Source of the DNA: an uncultured Colwellia sp.
Lineage (GTDB): Bacteria > Pseudomonadota > Gammaproteobacteria > Enterobacterales > Alteromonadaceae
DNA length: 64,000 nt
Assembly (NCBI GenBank): GCA_913058395.1
Contig: CAJXQI010000007.1
Location: 1-64,000 of the forward strand
Direction of reading: 5' to 3'
In this document: in pieces, positions 44,296 to 54,328 of the stretch
Numbering within the stretch: the stretch's first letter is position 1
How the letters are laid out: each line of letters opens with the position of its first letter
Program-made: the position numbers and the translations under genes
Notes under the pieces: generated by a model
Told to the model about the DNA's origin: nothing
Database searches by the model: none
The model's input: the letters and a program-made list of their open reading frames with translations, nothing else

Positions 44296-46461
44296 ATGAA
44301 AACTAAACGTCGCACTAATAAAAAACAAAAGCAGCATGATTCAAATACATTGCAGCTTAATGGCCAAATGTATTTTTCTTTGCTGCTATTTCAGCTATTG
44401 AACTTACTTACTTTGGTGGCAGAGCTAAATGTTGTCTATATTGCTTTTGCTGTTTTAGCACTTTTAATACAATTTTCGGCGCATTTAAAACTGAAGAATA
44501 AGCTGGCTGTTGGCACTGTTAGCTCGTCAAGCAAAGTGGCTCTTAATTCAATGTCGTCGATTTTTAGTCATAGTTTTTATTCCACACCGAAAATATTTCC
44601 GTCTTGGCTTATTTTACTGTGCGCTATTGCTGGCAGTATTAGTCTCGCATTGTTTGGTCGAGAATTAGGTTTACTAATGAGCATGGTACATTTACTTTGC
44701 TTCGCGTATAGCTTGAAAGTGTTTGAAATACCCAAACGCAAAGATCTTTATCAGCTGGTAATGTTAGGTATATTTATTGCCACATCATCACTAATATTTA
44801 TTCAATCGGTTTATTTCTCAATTGCTGTCATCATATTAGTTTTCGCAAACTTTATTGTGCTGATGAAGTATTTTTCCCCGTCATCGCAAATTAAACAGCA
44901 AAGTAAAACACTGACCAAGCTAGTGGCTTATTCGATTCCATTTGCTGTTTTATTATTTATTGGTTTTCCAAAGCTTGAGCCATTTTGGCAAGTGCCTAAT
45001 GTTGAATCAGCTAAGGTAGGCTTGTCAGATCGAGTTAAAATAGGCGATATTGCTAAATTAGCTTTGTCGGATGAACTTGCTTTTAGAGTAACTTTTAGCG
45101 GTGACATTCCTGCACATTCACAACAATATTGGCGTGCCATGGTGCTTGATGATTTTGACGGCTCAACTTGGCAACAAACAAAGGCGGTTAAATCACGTTC
45201 AATGCGCCAACGTTTGCAAGACCAGCAAGATGATGTAATTAATGCCGATGTTCAAGGCCCTGGAATTAGTTATCAAGTTATCACCGAACCTAGTTATCAG
45301 TCTTGGTTGTTTGCACTAGATTTTGCGACAAGCGAGCAAGCAAGTATTGGCCAACGTTCGGACTATGCCTTGTATTATCGCGGCATTATCAATCAAACAT
45401 TAAGCTATAACGTTACCAGTTATCCTGCAGCAATTTTAGCGAAAAATTTAAGCATGAGGCAACGCGAATTAAATTTAGCAATGCCGTTAAAAAGTAACCC
45501 TAGATTAAAAGATAAAGGTCAACAACTGCGCAAACAGTTTACTGATAACAATCAGTTGATTAATCATGTATTGAGCGAGTTTAATCAGCAACAATATTAT
45601 TACACCTTGCAACCGCCACGATTAAGCGGCAATACCTTAGATCAATTCTACTTTGATACTAAATCAGGTTTTTGTGAACATTATGCCAGTGCTTTTACAT
45701 ACTTAATGCGCGCTGCAGGTATACCTGCTCGTATGGTTACTGGCTATTTAGGTAGTGAAATGAATCCTAAGGGCAATTACTTGAGTATATATCAGCGTAA
45801 TGCACATGCTTGGTCAGAAGTTTGGCTTGCAGGGCAAGGTTGGGTGCGAGTTGATCCCACTGCGGCTGTTGACTCTGAAAGGGTTGATAGTGGTTTCTCT
45901 AGCAGTTTAATGCAGGATGTAAATGAGTTATCTAGTAGCTTCTTCTCACTACCATCAATGAAAGCAATGTGGTTGTATAATCAGCTGAAGCAACAGCTTG
46001 ATGCGCTAGATTATCAATGGACACGTTGGGTTATTGGCTATACCAATAATCGACAAAACCAAGTAATGAAAAGCATACTGTCAGCGTTACGCTCTTTAGA
46101 AAATATATTTTATTTTGTAGCAGGTGCCTTGGTACTGGTGTTTTTGATTGTATTCGTAAGATTGATGCTAGTGAAAAAAGCAGAGCAAAGTGAATGGCAA
46201 ACTCAATATTTAATTTTACTATCAATTTTGGCCAAGCAACAGTTAGTTAAAGGTAAGTCGATGACTGCAATGCAATTCGCACAATTTGTTGGACAACAGC
46301 GCCCAGAAATTTCCGCACATTTCACTGAACTAACAAACTATTATTGCCAGTTACAATATCAACAGTCACTTGAAAACCAAGCAGAGATAATTGCTAAGCT
46401 TCAGCAATGTTATCGAACATTACGCTGGCAGCTTTGGCGAGCTAACTTTGTTATTAAATAA
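44296..46461 (+). CDS. TgpA-like transglutaminase-domain membrane protein (DUF3488/DUF4129)
   Basis: 721 aa. Several N-terminal membrane helices (about 25-235), a periplasmic part, then the transglutaminase-like triad: Cys in SGFCEHYASAF (about 460), His in NAHAWSEVW (about 503) and Asp in RVDPTAAV (about 518). One more helix near 602-622 precedes a cytoplasmic C-terminus. P. aeruginosa TgpA has this layout and is essential there. Last gene of the MoxR operon. Confidence 0.92.
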   Translation: MKTKRRTNKKQKQHDSNTLQLNGQMYFSLLLFQLLNLLTLVAELNVVYIAFAVLALLIQFSAHLKLKNKLAVGTVSSSSKVALNSMSSIFSHSFYSTPKIFPSWLILLCAIAGSISLALFGRELGLLMSMVHLLCFAYSLKVFEIPKRKDLYQLVMLGIFIATSSLIFIQSVYFSIAVIILVFANFIVLMKYFSPSSQIKQQSKTLTKLVAYSIPFAVLLFIGFPKLEPFWQVPNVESAKVGLSDRVKIGDIAKLALSDELAFRVTFSGDIPAHSQQYWRAMVLDDFDGSTWQQTKAVKSRSMRQRLQDQQDDVINADVQGPGISYQVITEPSYQSWLFALDFATSEQASIGQRSDYALYYRGIINQTLSYNVTSYPAAILAKNLSMRQRELNLAMPLKSNPRLKDKGQQLRKQFTDNNQLINHVLSEFNQQQYYYTLQPPRLSGNTLDQFYFDTKSGFCEHYASAFTYLMRAAGIPARMVTGYLGSEMNPKGNYLSIYQRNAHAWSEVWLAGQGWVRVDPTAAVDSERVDSGFSSSLMQDVNELSSSFFSLPSMKAMWLYNQLKQQLDALDYQWTRWVIGYTNNRQNQVMKSILSALRSLENIFYFVAGALVLVFLIVFVRLMLVKKAEQSEWQTQYLILLSILAKQQLVKGKSMTAMQFAQFVGQQRPEISAHFTELTNYYCQLQYQQSLENQAEIIAKLQQCYRTLRWQLWRANFVIK

Positions 46462-46534
46462 CAGTATTACTAAGCGATAAAACTAAGCTGTATCAGAGCA
46501 GATTAAATTATTTTAACACTTGGGAATTTGAGCA

Positions 46535-46732
46535 TTGAATCAATTAACTGAAAAGGCAATAGGGTGCCCATATTGTGGTGAAATGATTAAGGTATTAATT
46601 GACCCATCAGATTCGCAGCAACAATATATTGAAGATTGCCAAGTGTGTTGTAAGCCAATTAACTTTTTGATTTCTGAAAGCACTAATGGCGAACTTGATG
46701 TACAGGTATATAGTGACGACGAAGTTTTTTAA
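46535..46732 (+). CDS. CPXCG-motif cysteine-rich protein
   Basis: 65 aa with C11-PY-C14-G and C35-xx-C38/C39, a small zinc-ribbon like domain annotated in other proteobacteria as CPXCG. Start TTG 46535 with GGGAA upstream. Acidic C-terminus (YSDDEVF). Function unknown; probably an independent gene behind the MoxR operon. Confidence 0.83.
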   Translation: MNQLTEKAIGCPYCGEMIKVLIDPSDSQQQYIEDCQVCCKPINFLISESTNGELDVQVYSDDEVF

Positions 46733-46819
46733 CGTGATGAAATTTAAGTAATATTTGTTTGTTATTATCATGTAAAACAACTTTTTTGCTTATCATCTGC
46801 TTTTTAATTGAGATATAAA

Positions 46820-47341
46820 ATGGAAATAACCATTAAGCAAGCCACTAATGCTGATGTGAAAAAACTGAGTGCTATTGCACAGTTAACATTCCCGTTAGCG
46901 GGGCCTGCAGATTCATCTCCCTTGGAAATATCAAAATATACTCAAAACAACTTAAGTGATTCAGTCTTTCAAAAGCTTGTGGAAAGCGATAAAACATTCG
47001 TTGGCTGTGCCCATACCGACACTGAATTGGCTGGTTTTATCGTATTGAAGTATTTTAGTCATCAACCGAATAATGAAATTGTCGATAGCTCTGCAGAACT
47101 TCAAAGGCTGTATGTGCTTGAGAAATACCACGGTAGTAATATCGCTAAATTGTTGGTGTTTGAAGTGTTTAAAAAATGTTTGGATAAACAAATTGATAGT
47201 ATTTGGCTGAATGTTTATAGCGAGAATAATCGAGCGAAGACGTTCTATGCTAAGTTTGGTTTTCAAGAAACCGGAACAACACTTTTTAAGATGGGAGCTG
47301 AAACACACTTAGACAATGTGATGACAGCAAAAGTCACATAA
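46820..47341 (+). CDS. GNAT family N-acetyltransferase
   Basis: 173 aa. The acetyl-CoA fold is marked by LQRLYVLEKYHGSNIAKLLVFEV and by NVYSENNRAKTFYAKFGFQETGT near the end. ATG 46820 is chosen; an upstream TTG at 46808 adds four residues. Substrate unknown. Resembles the ribosomal-protein or spermidine acetyltransferase-like branch only in general pattern. Confidence 0.88.
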   Translation: MEITIKQATNADVKKLSAIAQLTFPLAGPADSSPLEISKYTQNNLSDSVFQKLVESDKTFVGCAHTDTELAGFIVLKYFSHQPNNEIVDSSAELQRLYVLEKYHGSNIAKLLVFEVFKKCLDKQIDSIWLNVYSENNRAKTFYAKFGFQETGTTLFKMGAETHLDNVMTAKVT

Positions 47342-47530
47342 ATAAGTGTGAAAATTAGAACGTCTAGTTGATTATTGTGTTTGATATTTTTGTTAATAAA
47401 AATCAGCTGTTGTTGTTAACGCTCTTCGTATAAAATCCGCTCCATAATTTACCCAATAAACGTTTTTGTATTGATAATGTTTATTTGGTAGAGCCATATT
47501 CATCTATTCTAAGTGATAAAAAATAATTCA

Positions 47531-48400
47531 ATGACAGATATAACGATAGCAACTCATAACGGTAATTTTCATGCGGATGATGTTTTCAGCATTGCCGCAT
47601 TAAAACATATATTCCCATCATTTACGCTGATACGTACTCGTGATTTAGCGCTTATTGCTAAAGCCGATATTGTTATTGATGTTGGCGGTGAATACGACGC
47701 TGATACAGGTCGCTTTGATCATCATCAGCGTGGTGGTGCTGGTGAGCGTGAAAACGGTATACCTTACTCTTCATTTGGCTTAATTTGGAAAAAATACGGG
47801 ACGGAAATATGCCAAGGTAATCAAGAAATTGCCAAGTCTGTTGATAGAATTCTCGTTTCAAGTATTGATGCTGTTGATTGTGGTCATGTGGAAGGTGTCG
47901 CACAAGGCATTAGCCTAAGTCAAACCATTTCAATGTTTAACCCAACTTGGCAAGAAGATAGCCATTTTGACAGCTGTTTTGATGAAGCAGTTGATTTTGC
48001 ATCGCGAATTTTGGCTCGTTTTATTGCTTCTGCAAGTGGTGGTATTAATGCAAAAGATATTGTGGCTAAAGCGATTGAAAATGCACAAGACCCTAGAGTT
48101 ATCGTTTTAGAAAAGTACACTCCATGGAAAACAACGGTGCACACTTTATCTGAACAAGCATTATATGTGATATATCCATCAGGCTCTGGTCCGTGGAGAA
48201 TTCAAACCGTTCCTGTTGAGCTTGGCTCATTTGAAGACAGAAAACCATTGCCTAAATCTTGGGCTGGTTTATCTGATCAAGCACTGCAAGAAGAGACAGG
48301 TATAGAGGATGCAATGTTTTGCCACAATGGTTTATTTATTGCGGGCGCTAAATCGTTGGGAGGCACCATGGAAATGGCAAGTATTGCACTGCAGGAGTAG
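47531..48400 (+). CDS. MYG1 family protein (DHH-like metal-dependent nuclease)
   Basis: 289 aa. The hallmark N-terminus THNGNFHADDVFSIAAL gives the first metal motif (H-x3-F-H-x-DD), DVGGEYD and RFDHHQRG the others, with EDRKPLPKSWAGL and FCHNGLFIAG(A)KS near the C-terminus. MYG1 proteins are 3'-5' RNA exonucleases in eukaryotes; the bacterial role is unassigned. ATG 47531 is chosen; a GTG at 47513 is possible, neither with a clear ribosome site. Confidence 0.9.
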   Translation: MTDITIATHNGNFHADDVFSIAALKHIFPSFTLIRTRDLALIAKADIVIDVGGEYDADTGRFDHHQRGGAGERENGIPYSSFGLIWKKYGTEICQGNQEIAKSVDRILVSSIDAVDCGHVEGVAQGISLSQTISMFNPTWQEDSHFDSCFDEAVDFASRILARFIASASGGINAKDIVAKAIENAQDPRVIVLEKYTPWKTTVHTLSEQALYVIYPSGSGPWRIQTVPVELGSFEDRKPLPKSWAGLSDQALQEETGIEDAMFCHNGLFIAGAKSLGGTMEMASIALQE

Positions 48401-48432
48401 CAGTTGATACTGGTTAAATAATAGAATAATTC

Positions 48433-48475
48433 GTGGAGGCGAGTTGCATTTTCTAGCCTCCACTTGTTGTTTAAT
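48433..48475 (+). terminator. Intrinsic terminator after the MYG1 gene
   Basis: GTGGAGGC pairs with GCCTCCAC over a 15-base loop, followed by TTGTTGTTTAATTT. 33 bases after the stop. Confidence 0.8.
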
Positions 48476-48761
48476 TTATTGTTTCACTTATTTTTGCTAA
48501 TGCTATTAACCCGTGCAATTGGCCAACTGAATACTGCTTTATAAAAGAGTCACTCCTTAATTCGTTATGACCTTTTATATGTTCGAACTAACATTTTAGT
48601 AAATGATCAGATATGGCTATTAATGACATAAATACGTTTTGGTGTCTGATATTCATATTTACCCACATTTACCTTAATTGACCTACCTTTACATTCATTT
48701 TATTACACTAAGCTGATGCTTCTATGCATTGATTACTCTTCCTTTACACTGGGGTTTTAAA
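48476..48761. other. Gene-free stretch between the MYG1 terminator and the small lipoprotein gene
   Basis: A/T-rich, about 290 bp. It presumably contains the lipoprotein promoter, but I see no convincing -35/-10 pair or repeat. Confidence 0.4.
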
Positions 48762-49289
48762 ATGAAATCAAAACAACTAACGTTTATATTTACCTTCGGG
48801 ATTGCTATTTTTGCCGCAGGTTGCTCAAGTAGTGGTGAACAACCTGATAGAAAAAAATTTATTTATCAAGAACGATTAGAAACCAAAATTTTACCTGATG
48901 GTTCAAAAGTATTTAATTTTTCATTAGCAATGCAACGAAGGGAAGATATAGCGAAAAATGAGAAATCTCCCGATGAAAACCTACACAAGAATGGCAAGCG
49001 AGGTGGGAAGGGGGGAAGAACTGGCGAAAGAAAAAGGGGGCAACGAAATGCTGAACAAAACCAAGAAATTAAATCAGCATCGGCAGTAAATGAAAAAGTA
49101 AAGGGTAACCAGGCTTTAGCGGAGCGCTTTGAAGAGCGGTTAGACAACTTGAAAATTTTGAAAATGTTCTGCCGTCAGGGTTACTTTGTATTAGAAGAGT
49201 ATTCACAAGTAAATAAAATGAGTATTAAAGCTGAATGTAAGGAGGGAGCTTCAGCCGCTGATTACAATAAGTTTACTAAAGCAAAATAA
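48762..49289 (+). CDS. Small lipoprotein, basic low-complexity centre
   Basis: 175 aa from ATG 48762 (an upstream in-frame start at 48729 would mask the signal). Lipobox FAAGCSSS puts lipid-anchored Cys21 in the envelope. A Lys/Gly/Arg-rich stretch about residues 77-97 (GKRGGKGGRTG...) follows; the C-terminal 60 residues look folded, with a CRQGYFVLEEYSQVNKMSIKAEC disulphide-like pair. Family not recognised. Confidence 0.75.
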   Translation: MKSKQLTFIFTFGIAIFAAGCSSSGEQPDRKKFIYQERLETKILPDGSKVFNFSLAMQRREDIAKNEKSPDENLHKNGKRGGKGGRTGERKRGQRNAEQNQEIKSASAVNEKVKGNQALAERFEERLDNLKILKMFCRQGYFVLEEYSQVNKMSIKAECKEGASAADYNKFTKAK

Positions 49290-49494
49290 CGCTTAATCGC
49301 TGCAGTGATAGAGTTACAGTTAGTGTTATCGTTAAAACAGCCATGTGTGTTTCGAAAATCTTAATTAAAGTGCTAGCTTTCATTCATTAGGAGGAACAGG
49401 TGCTTAAGGCTATTAAACCTTCGAAAAAACTAACACTTCATTTTATTATTCGTTACTCTACTATGTAACTACAATTGGGATGAAGTAAGGCAGT

Positions 49495-50217
49495 GTGTTG
49501 TCTACTATTATGAAAAATCTATTATCCATTCGTTCTTATAGTACAAAGCCAACTCGCCACTCACATCATTTTAACCAGCTAGTTTTACCTTTACGTGGTG
49601 TCATAAATATATGTGTAGGTAGTTTCAAGGGTAAAGTCGCACCTAGTGAGTGTGTTGTCGTTAAGGCTAACGAAGAGCATTTGTTCACGGCTGATACTGA
49701 GGCTAGATTTGTCGTTGTAGACATGGAAAGCTTGCCGCTTAATATTTCATCTTCACATTGTATTGTGTTTGCGATTAATGCATCCCTTCGTAGTTACTTA
49801 GCTTTTATTGAGAACCAGTTAGAAAATAAAGTTAATGTTCAATTAGAGCAAATGATGTTTGAAATGTTTAATTTACTACTTGCAGAACAACCTTTATTAC
49901 CAAAAGTTGACCATCGCCTAGGAGCAGCGATATCCTTTATTGAGCAAAATATTGCTGGGCAACTCCAAATCAAAAACTTAGCTGCTACTGCCTTTCTAAG
50001 TGAGACACAATTTAAAAAGCTTTTTAAGCAACAAACAGGCATGACTGTGATGAGTTATGTTACGAAAATCCGTATGGAAAAAGCCAAAGCTCTACTTACA
50101 CATACAGATTACCCGCTACAAATCATAGGTGAAAAAGTCGGCTACAAAGAATTATCAGCTTTTAGCCGAAGGTTCTCACAATATTTTGGACTTTCGCCAA
50201 CTAGGTTTAAAAAGTAG
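49495..50217 (+). CDS. AraC family transcriptional regulator
   Basis: 240 aa. N-terminal cupin-like sensor (1-110, starting with RHSHHFNQLVLPLRG), then two helix-turn-helix units (about 140-238): IKNLAATAFLSETQFKKLFKQQTGMT and the signature IGEKVGYKELSAFSRRFSQYFGLSP. The start is GTG 49495 or TTG 49498 (AAGG just upstream); ATG 49510 is possible too. It is 94 bases upstream of an EamA exporter, which it probably controls. Confidence 0.9.
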   Translation: MLSTIMKNLLSIRSYSTKPTRHSHHFNQLVLPLRGVINICVGSFKGKVAPSECVVVKANEEHLFTADTEARFVVVDMESLPLNISSSHCIVFAINASLRSYLAFIENQLENKVNVQLEQMMFEMFNLLLAEQPLLPKVDHRLGAAISFIEQNIAGQLQIKNLAATAFLSETQFKKLFKQQTGMTVMSYVTKIRMEKAKALLTHTDYPLQIIGEKVGYKELSAFSRRFSQYFGLSPTRFKK

Positions 50218-50311
50218 TCTTAATTGTTAACGATTGCGTCCTAATGGTTAAAAACACCCCTCGTAATTAGCATACTATTTCTGTAAATAAGATTATACGC
50301 AGAGCTTTATT

Positions 50312-51238
50312 ATGAAAAGTAATCACGAAAGTTTTAAAGGTGTTTTCGCCATTATTATTGCCAGCTTTTTATGGGGAACAACTGGCACTGCAGCAAGTTT
50401 TTCTCCCGATGTAAGCTCGTTGGCAATTGGTGCATTTTCTATGGGCGTAGGAGGTGTTTTACTTGTTTTCACTGCTAGAAGTAAGCTATTTATAGATTAT
50501 AAACTCATGTTGAAACAACCTAAGGTATTATTTTTAGGTGCGTTTTCTGTCGCAATTTACCCGTTAGCATTTTATAGCTCAATGCGCCTTTCCGGGGTTG
50601 CCATTGGTACAGTGGTTTCAATAGCGACAGCCCCTTTTTTTGCGGCAATACTTGAGCGTATAATTAATAAAAAACACATGACGAAGCAATGGATATTAAG
50701 TTTCATTATCGGTGCTATCGGCATTGTTTTACTTACCTTAGGAAAAGACCAAAGTAACCATGCTGCATATAGTGCACATCAACAGGTTATTGGGATTTTG
50801 TTGGGGTGTATTGCAGGATTAACTTATGCTGGTTATTCATGGGCGGCTAGACGATTAATTGAAAGCGGTGTGCACTCACAGTCATCAATGTCAGGGCTTT
50901 TCGGTTGTGCTGCACTTCTACTACTCCCTTCATTATGGTTTACGGGTGATAACTTATTCTCAAGTTCAGTCAATACCTCAGTATCTTTGTATATGGCCGT
51001 GATCCCAATGTTTCTAGGCTATCTATTATTTGGTTTTGGCTTGAACTTTATCCATGCCAGTAAAGCTACACTAATAACCTTAATTGAACCTTTGGTTGCA
51101 ACTGTTTTATCAGTTTTTATTATTGGCGAAAAATTTAAAGTTATTGGGTGGGTAGGAGCAGCTTTAGTCTCGTTGTGTTTATTAATGCAAACTTTTAAGC
51201 CTCAAAGTCAATCGAGGCTAGCCTTTACATTAACTTAG
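50312..51238 (+). CDS. EamA/DMT superfamily transporter
   Basis: 308 aa with ten membrane segments in two EamA repeats; FWGTTGTAASFSP at the start and LIEPLVATVLSVFIIGE near 262-278 are typical. DMT proteins export amino acids or other metabolites; the substrate is not readable. Same direction as the AraC regulator and probably activated by it. Confidence 0.92.
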   Translation: MKSNHESFKGVFAIIIASFLWGTTGTAASFSPDVSSLAIGAFSMGVGGVLLVFTARSKLFIDYKLMLKQPKVLFLGAFSVAIYPLAFYSSMRLSGVAIGTVVSIATAPFFAAILERIINKKHMTKQWILSFIIGAIGIVLLTLGKDQSNHAAYSAHQQVIGILLGCIAGLTYAGYSWAARRLIESGVHSQSSMSGLFGCAALLLLPSLWFTGDNLFSSSVNTSVSLYMAVIPMFLGYLLFGFGLNFIHASKATLITLIEPLVATVLSVFIIGEKFKVIGWVGAALVSLCLLMQTFKPQSQSRLAFTLT

Positions 51239-51519
51239 CTGCGGTGCCTATATTGTTAATACCGTGGCGGAATGTCCGTAGCGTATTGAGTGACCAATCA
51301 TACTTTGCACCGAAGTATTATCTCAAAGAAAATTCATTCGCTATTCTATTGATATATGCATGTAGGTATTTTAGCGGCTTGTTGGTAAGAGTCTGTTAAA
51401 TAAGAATTAAAACACCTAGTTTTTTTGTTATATATCATTTACTCTAACCATCAATGTTTAGTGCTTTGACTGTACGCTAGCATTCCAGTTTAATTATAAT
51501 ATTTCAAGGATAGAATAAA

Positions 51520-52323
51520 ATGAAAAGATTCACATTCATAGCTTTATTGATTTTAACTTTAACAGGGTGCGATAAAGACTCAACAGATGTGAAAAGCGAC
51601 GATAAATTGCGATTAAGTATTAGCGCTTTCAATAATATATGGGATACAGAGTTCAGTACTAACAAAAAAGATTTTGATCTAACTATCAAACTGTATGAGG
51701 ATTCTATAAACGCAGCAACTGGAAAAAAAGAAAGTAATCATATCGGCGTCAATACTTCAGGTATTCTAACTTTAGAGCTCGATGAAAAATCATATGACTT
51801 ATTTGACTATTACCTCCCTGGTAGTGTGTTAGGCGGAGATGGCTCTTATGTGGTTAACATACCTGATATTGAAAATAGTGTTAAATCATTAAGTATTAAT
51901 TTATTACTTAATGGGAAAAAATATAGAGTGGATTCATTAATGCCTGCTCCTGTATTGGTTACTAATTATGCTCATTTGGCTCAAAACTACGAACCTCTTG
52001 ATGATGACTTTTTAATCGAGTGGGAATCAAGTGTTTTACCAACAAAGATTGAAGGCACCCAAACTGTTTTTTTTAAAGACCAACAAGTTTGTTCAAAAGA
52101 TATATATACCTTTGCTGTCCCTACCGATATCTTTTCACACTATATCTACAAAGAAGATATGAACCATGGTTGTGAAAATATGACTCAAGATATCAGAGAT
52201 ATAAGAACAGAGGTTTCGCTTGTCCAAAGTGAACCAAATTTACAATCTACTCATGAAGGTTTCGACAGTGTTTCAGTATCTTTTGAAAATAATTATAAAT
52301 GGCTAGAAGTTACATTGTTTTAA
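51520..52323 (+). CDS. Hypothetical lipoprotein
   Basis: 267 aa. A clear lipoprotein signal (LILTLTGC, Cys17). The mature protein is acidic with alternating beta-strand character; Cys pairs occur at CSKD and HGCEN. I recognise no family. It is isolated, with about 280 bp before it and 250 bp after it. Slightly more A/T-rich than its neighbours, which may mean accessory origin. Confidence 0.75.
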   Translation: MKRFTFIALLILTLTGCDKDSTDVKSDDKLRLSISAFNNIWDTEFSTNKKDFDLTIKLYEDSINAATGKKESNHIGVNTSGILTLELDEKSYDLFDYYLPGSVLGGDGSYVVNIPDIENSVKSLSINLLLNGKKYRVDSLMPAPVLVTNYAHLAQNYEPLDDDFLIEWESSVLPTKIEGTQTVFFKDQQVCSKDIYTFAVPTDIFSHYIYKEDMNHGCENMTQDIRDIRTEVSLVQSEPNLQSTHEGFDSVSVSFENNYKWLEVTLF

Positions 52324-52572
52324 ATGGTAGTAATAACCTTAAGTGAAAACTTCTTCTTTTAATTGCTTTGCTAAGTGAGGTTTCACCTTTTTCAGCAGCA
52401 TGAATGCTTAAAATACTTGGCTAAATCAATGCCGACGGCTTTAATTAAGGGAATATGGATTGTACTTTATTGACTACTTTTAACACGTTTAATAGAGTAC
52501 ATAGGTGCTGATTAGTATGGATGTATATCATTCGTTATATTATTAGGCCCTCACTTGAATAGGAGTACCGTA

Positions 52573-52926
52573 ATGGGCTATATAGATGGTTTTGTACTGG
52601 CTGTACCTAAAGATAATAAAGAGCTTTATATTAAACACGCTGTTGATGCTGCAAGAATTTTTAAGGAATACGGTGCACTTAGTTTAACGGATTGCTGGGG
52701 CGACGAAGTTCCAGATGGAGATGTTACATCTTTTCCTTTAGCGGTAAAATGCGAAGAAAATGAAGTTGTTTGCTTTTCTTGGGTGACATGGCCTTCCAAA
52801 GAAGTTCGAAATGAAGGTATTGAGAAAGCGATGGAGGATCCAAGGTTATCGCCTGAAATTAATCCAATGCCTTTCGACGGAAAACGCATGATATTTGGTG
52901 GTTTTAATATAATTGTTAATGAATAA
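52573..52926 (+). CDS. DUF1428 family protein (YbaA-like)
   Basis: 117 aa, normal family length. The pattern YIDGFVLAVP at the start, CWGDEVPDG near 45-53, SWVTWPSKEVRNEG near 75-88 and MPFDGKRMIFGGF near 102-114 is diagnostic of DUF1428, a ferredoxin-like dimer of unknown function. ATG 52573 has AGGAG eight bases upstream. Confidence 0.93.
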   Translation: MGYIDGFVLAVPKDNKELYIKHAVDAARIFKEYGALSLTDCWGDEVPDGDVTSFPLAVKCEENEVVCFSWVTWPSKEVRNEGIEKAMEDPRLSPEINPMPFDGKRMIFGGFNIIVNE

Positions 52927-52970
52927 AGCGACATGCAAGTAGTTAAAGCAAAGTAAAATGCTGTTGGCTC

Positions 52971-53020
52971 TTAACACCTCTGTTAAACAGGGGCGTTTAA
53001 GCAAAGTTTTTTATTTTTTT
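52971..53020 (+). terminator. Hairpin and T-tract after the DUF1428 gene
   Basis: TTAACACCTCTGTT and AACAGGGGCGTTTAA form a mostly paired hairpin (with G-U pairs), followed six bases later by a T-rich run TTTTTTATTTTTTT. It may be a terminator despite the short gap. Confidence 0.5.
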
Positions 53021-53284
53021 GTATTTACTTACATGATTATTCCTTCTTCATGAGAGCTCAAGATTCAAATATGTTTTAGTTTAGCCTTATAAATTATTAA
53101 TAGGTGTTAACTTAAAGTATGGGGTATTGGGAAGTGAGGGCAAATTACCTTCCTATATCAGTCAATGTAAGAATGGATATAGGAGGTAATAATATTGAGC
53201 AGGAACTTAGGTGCTTGAAGGTAAATTACACTCAATCGATTCGTAATTTACCACATCAGGTTTTCAGCTATATATGAATAATAT
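53021..53284. other. Gene-free stretch between convergent genes
   Basis: About 260 bp, A/T-rich, between the DUF1428 terminator and the end of the acyltransferase gene. I see no gene or clear site. Confidence 0.45.
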
Positions 53285-54157
53285 TTAAATATTCGCCGAT
53301 AAATGCAAACAACAACCTTTGCCTGCAAACGTCAGCTGGTAGCTAGGTTCGTTGTTATCAGCTGATGGCCAAACTCGCTCTAACATGCCTTTCTCAACTA
53401 AAAAGTCCAACATATTGATTGATAGCTCACCTAACTTAGCTTTTGCAGTTATTTCCATTTTTGTTGCAACACCTTTAAACGAGTACATCGCCTTAATTAT
53501 CCTTGTTTCGGCTTCTGATAATTTTGGCATACTACCAGTGTAAGGTGGGTATTGATGCAACGGGAACTTACCTCGAATACTTTCATAAGAGGCTTGCATT
53601 GCTTTAATGTCGTCCTCTTTATTTTCGGTTAATTTGAAGGTATGAAAAACGCCAGATTCTTTACTTAAGTAATCTACTTTTGCTAAAAATATTGGCAAAC
53701 CGCAACCTTGAGCAACATGATAAAAGCCTGTTTTCCATTTAGGTACCGCACCACGAGTGCCTTCAGGGGTAAATAAGAAAAAAACCCGCTGTAATTTTTG
53801 ACTGTCAATAAAGTCTTTAATTTGTTGAACTTGGCCAACACCTTTTTCTGAGCGGTCAATTGGAATAGCACCAAGGTACATAAGCCAAGTGCCTAATACG
53901 GGAACTCGACAGATACTGTCTTTAATCGAAAAGTATATTTTCACATCTTGTTGTATAGCGGCGCCAAGTGCATAGAAAAAATCCCAGTTAGAGGTATGTG
54001 GAGCGGCAATAGCAACCCCTGCACCTTCAGGAGCATTTTTACAAAGCTTCCAACCGGCAATTTTAAACCAAAGAGAGAAAAAGAATTTTAAGAAATATTT
54101 AGTGAAAATACCGTCAAAGATGGTTTTATCACGAATGATGAGTGATTTGTTAGCCAT
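53285..54157 (-). CDS. PlsC-like acyltransferase with C-terminal winged-helix-like domain
   Basis: 290 aa. The acyltransferase part (about 20-205) has HTSNWD (H-x4-D catalytic motif) near 54-59, IPIDRSE near 98-104 and PEGTRG near 130-135, the motifs of lysophosphatidate/glycerol-phosphate acyltransferases. Residues about 213-285 (SEAETRIIKAM...MEITAKAKLGELSINMLDFLVEKGMLERV...YQLTFAGKG) read like a MarR-type winged helix, an unusual addition. A single N-proximal hydrophobic helix suggests peripheral membrane location. Confidence 0.83.
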   Translation of the reverse strand: MANKSLIIRDKTIFDGIFTKYFLKFFFSLWFKIAGWKLCKNAPEGAGVAIAAPHTSNWDFFYALGAAIQQDVKIYFSIKDSICRVPVLGTWLMYLGAIPIDRSEKGVGQVQQIKDFIDSQKLQRVFFLFTPEGTRGAVPKWKTGFYHVAQGCGLPIFLAKVDYLSKESGVFHTFKLTENKEDDIKAMQASYESIRGKFPLHQYPPYTGSMPKLSEAETRIIKAMYSFKGVATKMEITAKAKLGELSINMLDFLVEKGMLERVWPSADNNEPSYQLTFAGKGCCLHLSANI

Positions 54158-54328
54158 GATAATAGGGATGTTGTTACGTTGAATATAGCTATTATTCTAG
54201 CATGTAAGCGGTAGAAAACATTGATATAGAGTAAAATTTTGTAATGGTTGAGTTTTGTGCACAAAAGATTAGTTTTTCGGGGCAAGGCACAATTATGTCA
54301 GGCAGTATTCATACAAATAGTTGAATTA

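Noticed and set aside
52955-53000. attC-like half site (GTTGGCTCTTAACACCTCTGTTAAACAGGGGCGTTTAAG) after DUF1428, suggesting a lone integron cassette.
   Set aside because: The left end (AACAAGCTGTTCAAG...GGAC) is missing and the sequence is explained as a single hairpin with a T-tract after it; no second attC upstream of the gene.
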